This document shows positions 63,303 to 64,000 of a stretch of DNA of 64,000 nt, in pieces (the first letter of the stretch is position 1; the number at the start of each line of letters is the position of its first letter). A program made the translations under genes and the position numbers. The DNA comes from Proteles cristata cristata (lineage: Eukaryota > Chordata > Mammalia > Carnivora > Hyaenidae), in NCBI GenBank assembly GCA_017311185.1, contig JAESUZ010003291.1:124001-188000 (forward strand), read 5' to 3'. The notes under the pieces were generated by a model. It was not told the origin of the DNA, searched no databases, and saw nothing but the letters and a program-made list of their open reading frames with translations.

Positions 63303-63544
63303 TTCTCTCTGATTATTATTTTTTTTAATGTTTATTTATATTTGAGAGACAGAGAGAGTGCAAGTAAGGGAAGGGCAAAGTGACAGGAAGACACAGAATC
63401 CAAAGCAGGCTCCAGGCTCTAAGCTTGTCAGCATAGAGCCCGATATGGGGCTCGAACTCATGGACTACGAGGTCATGATCTGAGTCGAAGTTGGATGCCT
63501 AATCAACTGAGCCACCTAGGCGACCCACTTCTCTCTGATTATCA
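63303..63544 (-). mobile_element. Carnivore tRNA SINE with TSDs
   Basis: TTCTCTCTGATTATTA (63,303-63,318) matches TTCTCTCTGATTATCA (63,529-63,544). The minus strand reads GGGTCGCCTAGGTGGCTCAG, CAACTTCGACTCAGATCATGACCTC, GTTCGAGCCCCATATCGGGC and CTGACAAGCTTAGAGCCTGG. Confidence 0.95.
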
Positions 63545-63645
63545 TGATGATTATTGCCTCTCCTCAGCCATTCTGGAATGTTATTTGGCTGTACAGTCCT
63601 AAGCATTCACCTTTAAAAACTTAAAGCAAACATAGGACCCAAATA

Positions 63646-63929
63646 GAAAACATTTTTTTTAATGTTTATTTCTTTTTTTTTTTAAACTAAACCCCAGGAC
63701 TCTTTTTTTTTTTTTTTTAATATTTTATTTAGTTCTAGGAGAGAGAGAGAGACAGTGTGAGCAGAGGAGGGTCAGAGAGAGAGGGAGACACAGAATCTGA
63801 AGCAGGCTCCAAGATCTGAGCTAGCTGTCAGCACAGAGCCCGATGCGGGGCTCGAACCATGAGATCATGACCTGAGTTGAAGTCGGACGCTTAACCGACT
63901 GAGCCACCCAGGTGCCCTGAAAACATTTT
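63646..63929 (-). mobile_element. Carnivore tRNA SINE with a double 3' tail
   Basis: GAAAACATTTT at 63,646-63,656 is repeated at 63,919-63,929. The minus strand shows GGGCACCTGGGTGGCTCAG, CGACTTCAACTCAGGTCATGATCTCATGG (box B shortened), CTGACAGCTAGCTCAGATCTTGG and CTAGAACTAAATAAAATATT. Beyond its A17 lies a 19-base unique piece and a second A-rich tail, all inside the duplication. Confidence 0.9.
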
Positions 63930-64000
63930 GAGACATTCTGGTGTTAGTGTGGTATCTCCATCAGACAGGAGAAATGGATAGTGTTAGGCATGGGGCCATC

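Overview
The window reads as nuclear DNA of a carnivoran mammal. Its commonest element is a tRNA-Lys-derived Carnivora SINE (SINEC type): a GGGGCGCCTGGGTGGC head, Pol III box A and box B, a CT-rich body and an AAATAAATAAA-type tail. I count 34 copies, most with target-site duplications (TSDs). The sequence shapes fit the cat side of the order (Feliformia). The cleanest copies carry GCTTAGTCGG, TTTCGCTTAGG and GACTGCCAGCTC. As I recall it, the young domestic-cat variant instead has GCGCAGTCGG and GGCTGATGGCTCGG, so a non-felid feliform (hyena, mongoose or civet kin) is my guess. That is inference.

I find no protein-coding exon, tRNA gene, rRNA, CRISPR array or complete gene that I can defend. 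The open frames are short, overlap on both strands, and mostly lie in repeats or AT-rich unique DNA. The window is best read as intergenic or deep-intronic sequence built by successive insertions.

Layout. 0-5 kb: SINEs, including a three-copy nest at 1.9-2.6 kb, a 5'-inverted L1 at 4.15-4.5 kb and a MaLR-type solo LTR at 4.56-4.94 kb. 5-18 kb: further SINEs, two more MaLR LTRs (6.85 and 13.5 kb), an L2 relic (10.8-11.6 kb), MIR relics and a CT/CA microsatellite. 19-21.6 kb: a decayed ERVL-type retroviral pol (RT end, RNase H, integrase) on the + strand. 21.6-22.45 kb: a Tigger/mariner-like DNA transposon split by a second 5'-inverted L1. 23-31.5 kb: SINEs, MIR, an L1 3' end, an antisense LTR and a TTCC microsatellite. 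32-50.6 kb: a dense mix of SINEs, MIRs, MaLR LTRs and an old antisense L1. 50.6-63.3 kb: no tRNA-SINE at all, but a recent L1 3' end, a TTTC microsatellite, an L2 hosting a hAT element and a LTR, and a small MITE. 63.3-64 kb: two more SINEs.

There are no cooperating genes. What can be read is a relative order of insertions from nesting and TSD quality: L2/MIR first; then MaLR, ERVL and DNA transposons; then older SINEs and L1; then the GCTTAG/TGCC SINE variant and the 53.4 kb L1. I saw no sign of an undescribed functional system. The most interesting signals are insertion structures and a few unexplained duplicated or CpG-retaining segments. Repeat family names are from memory and would need a RepeatMasker/Dfam search.
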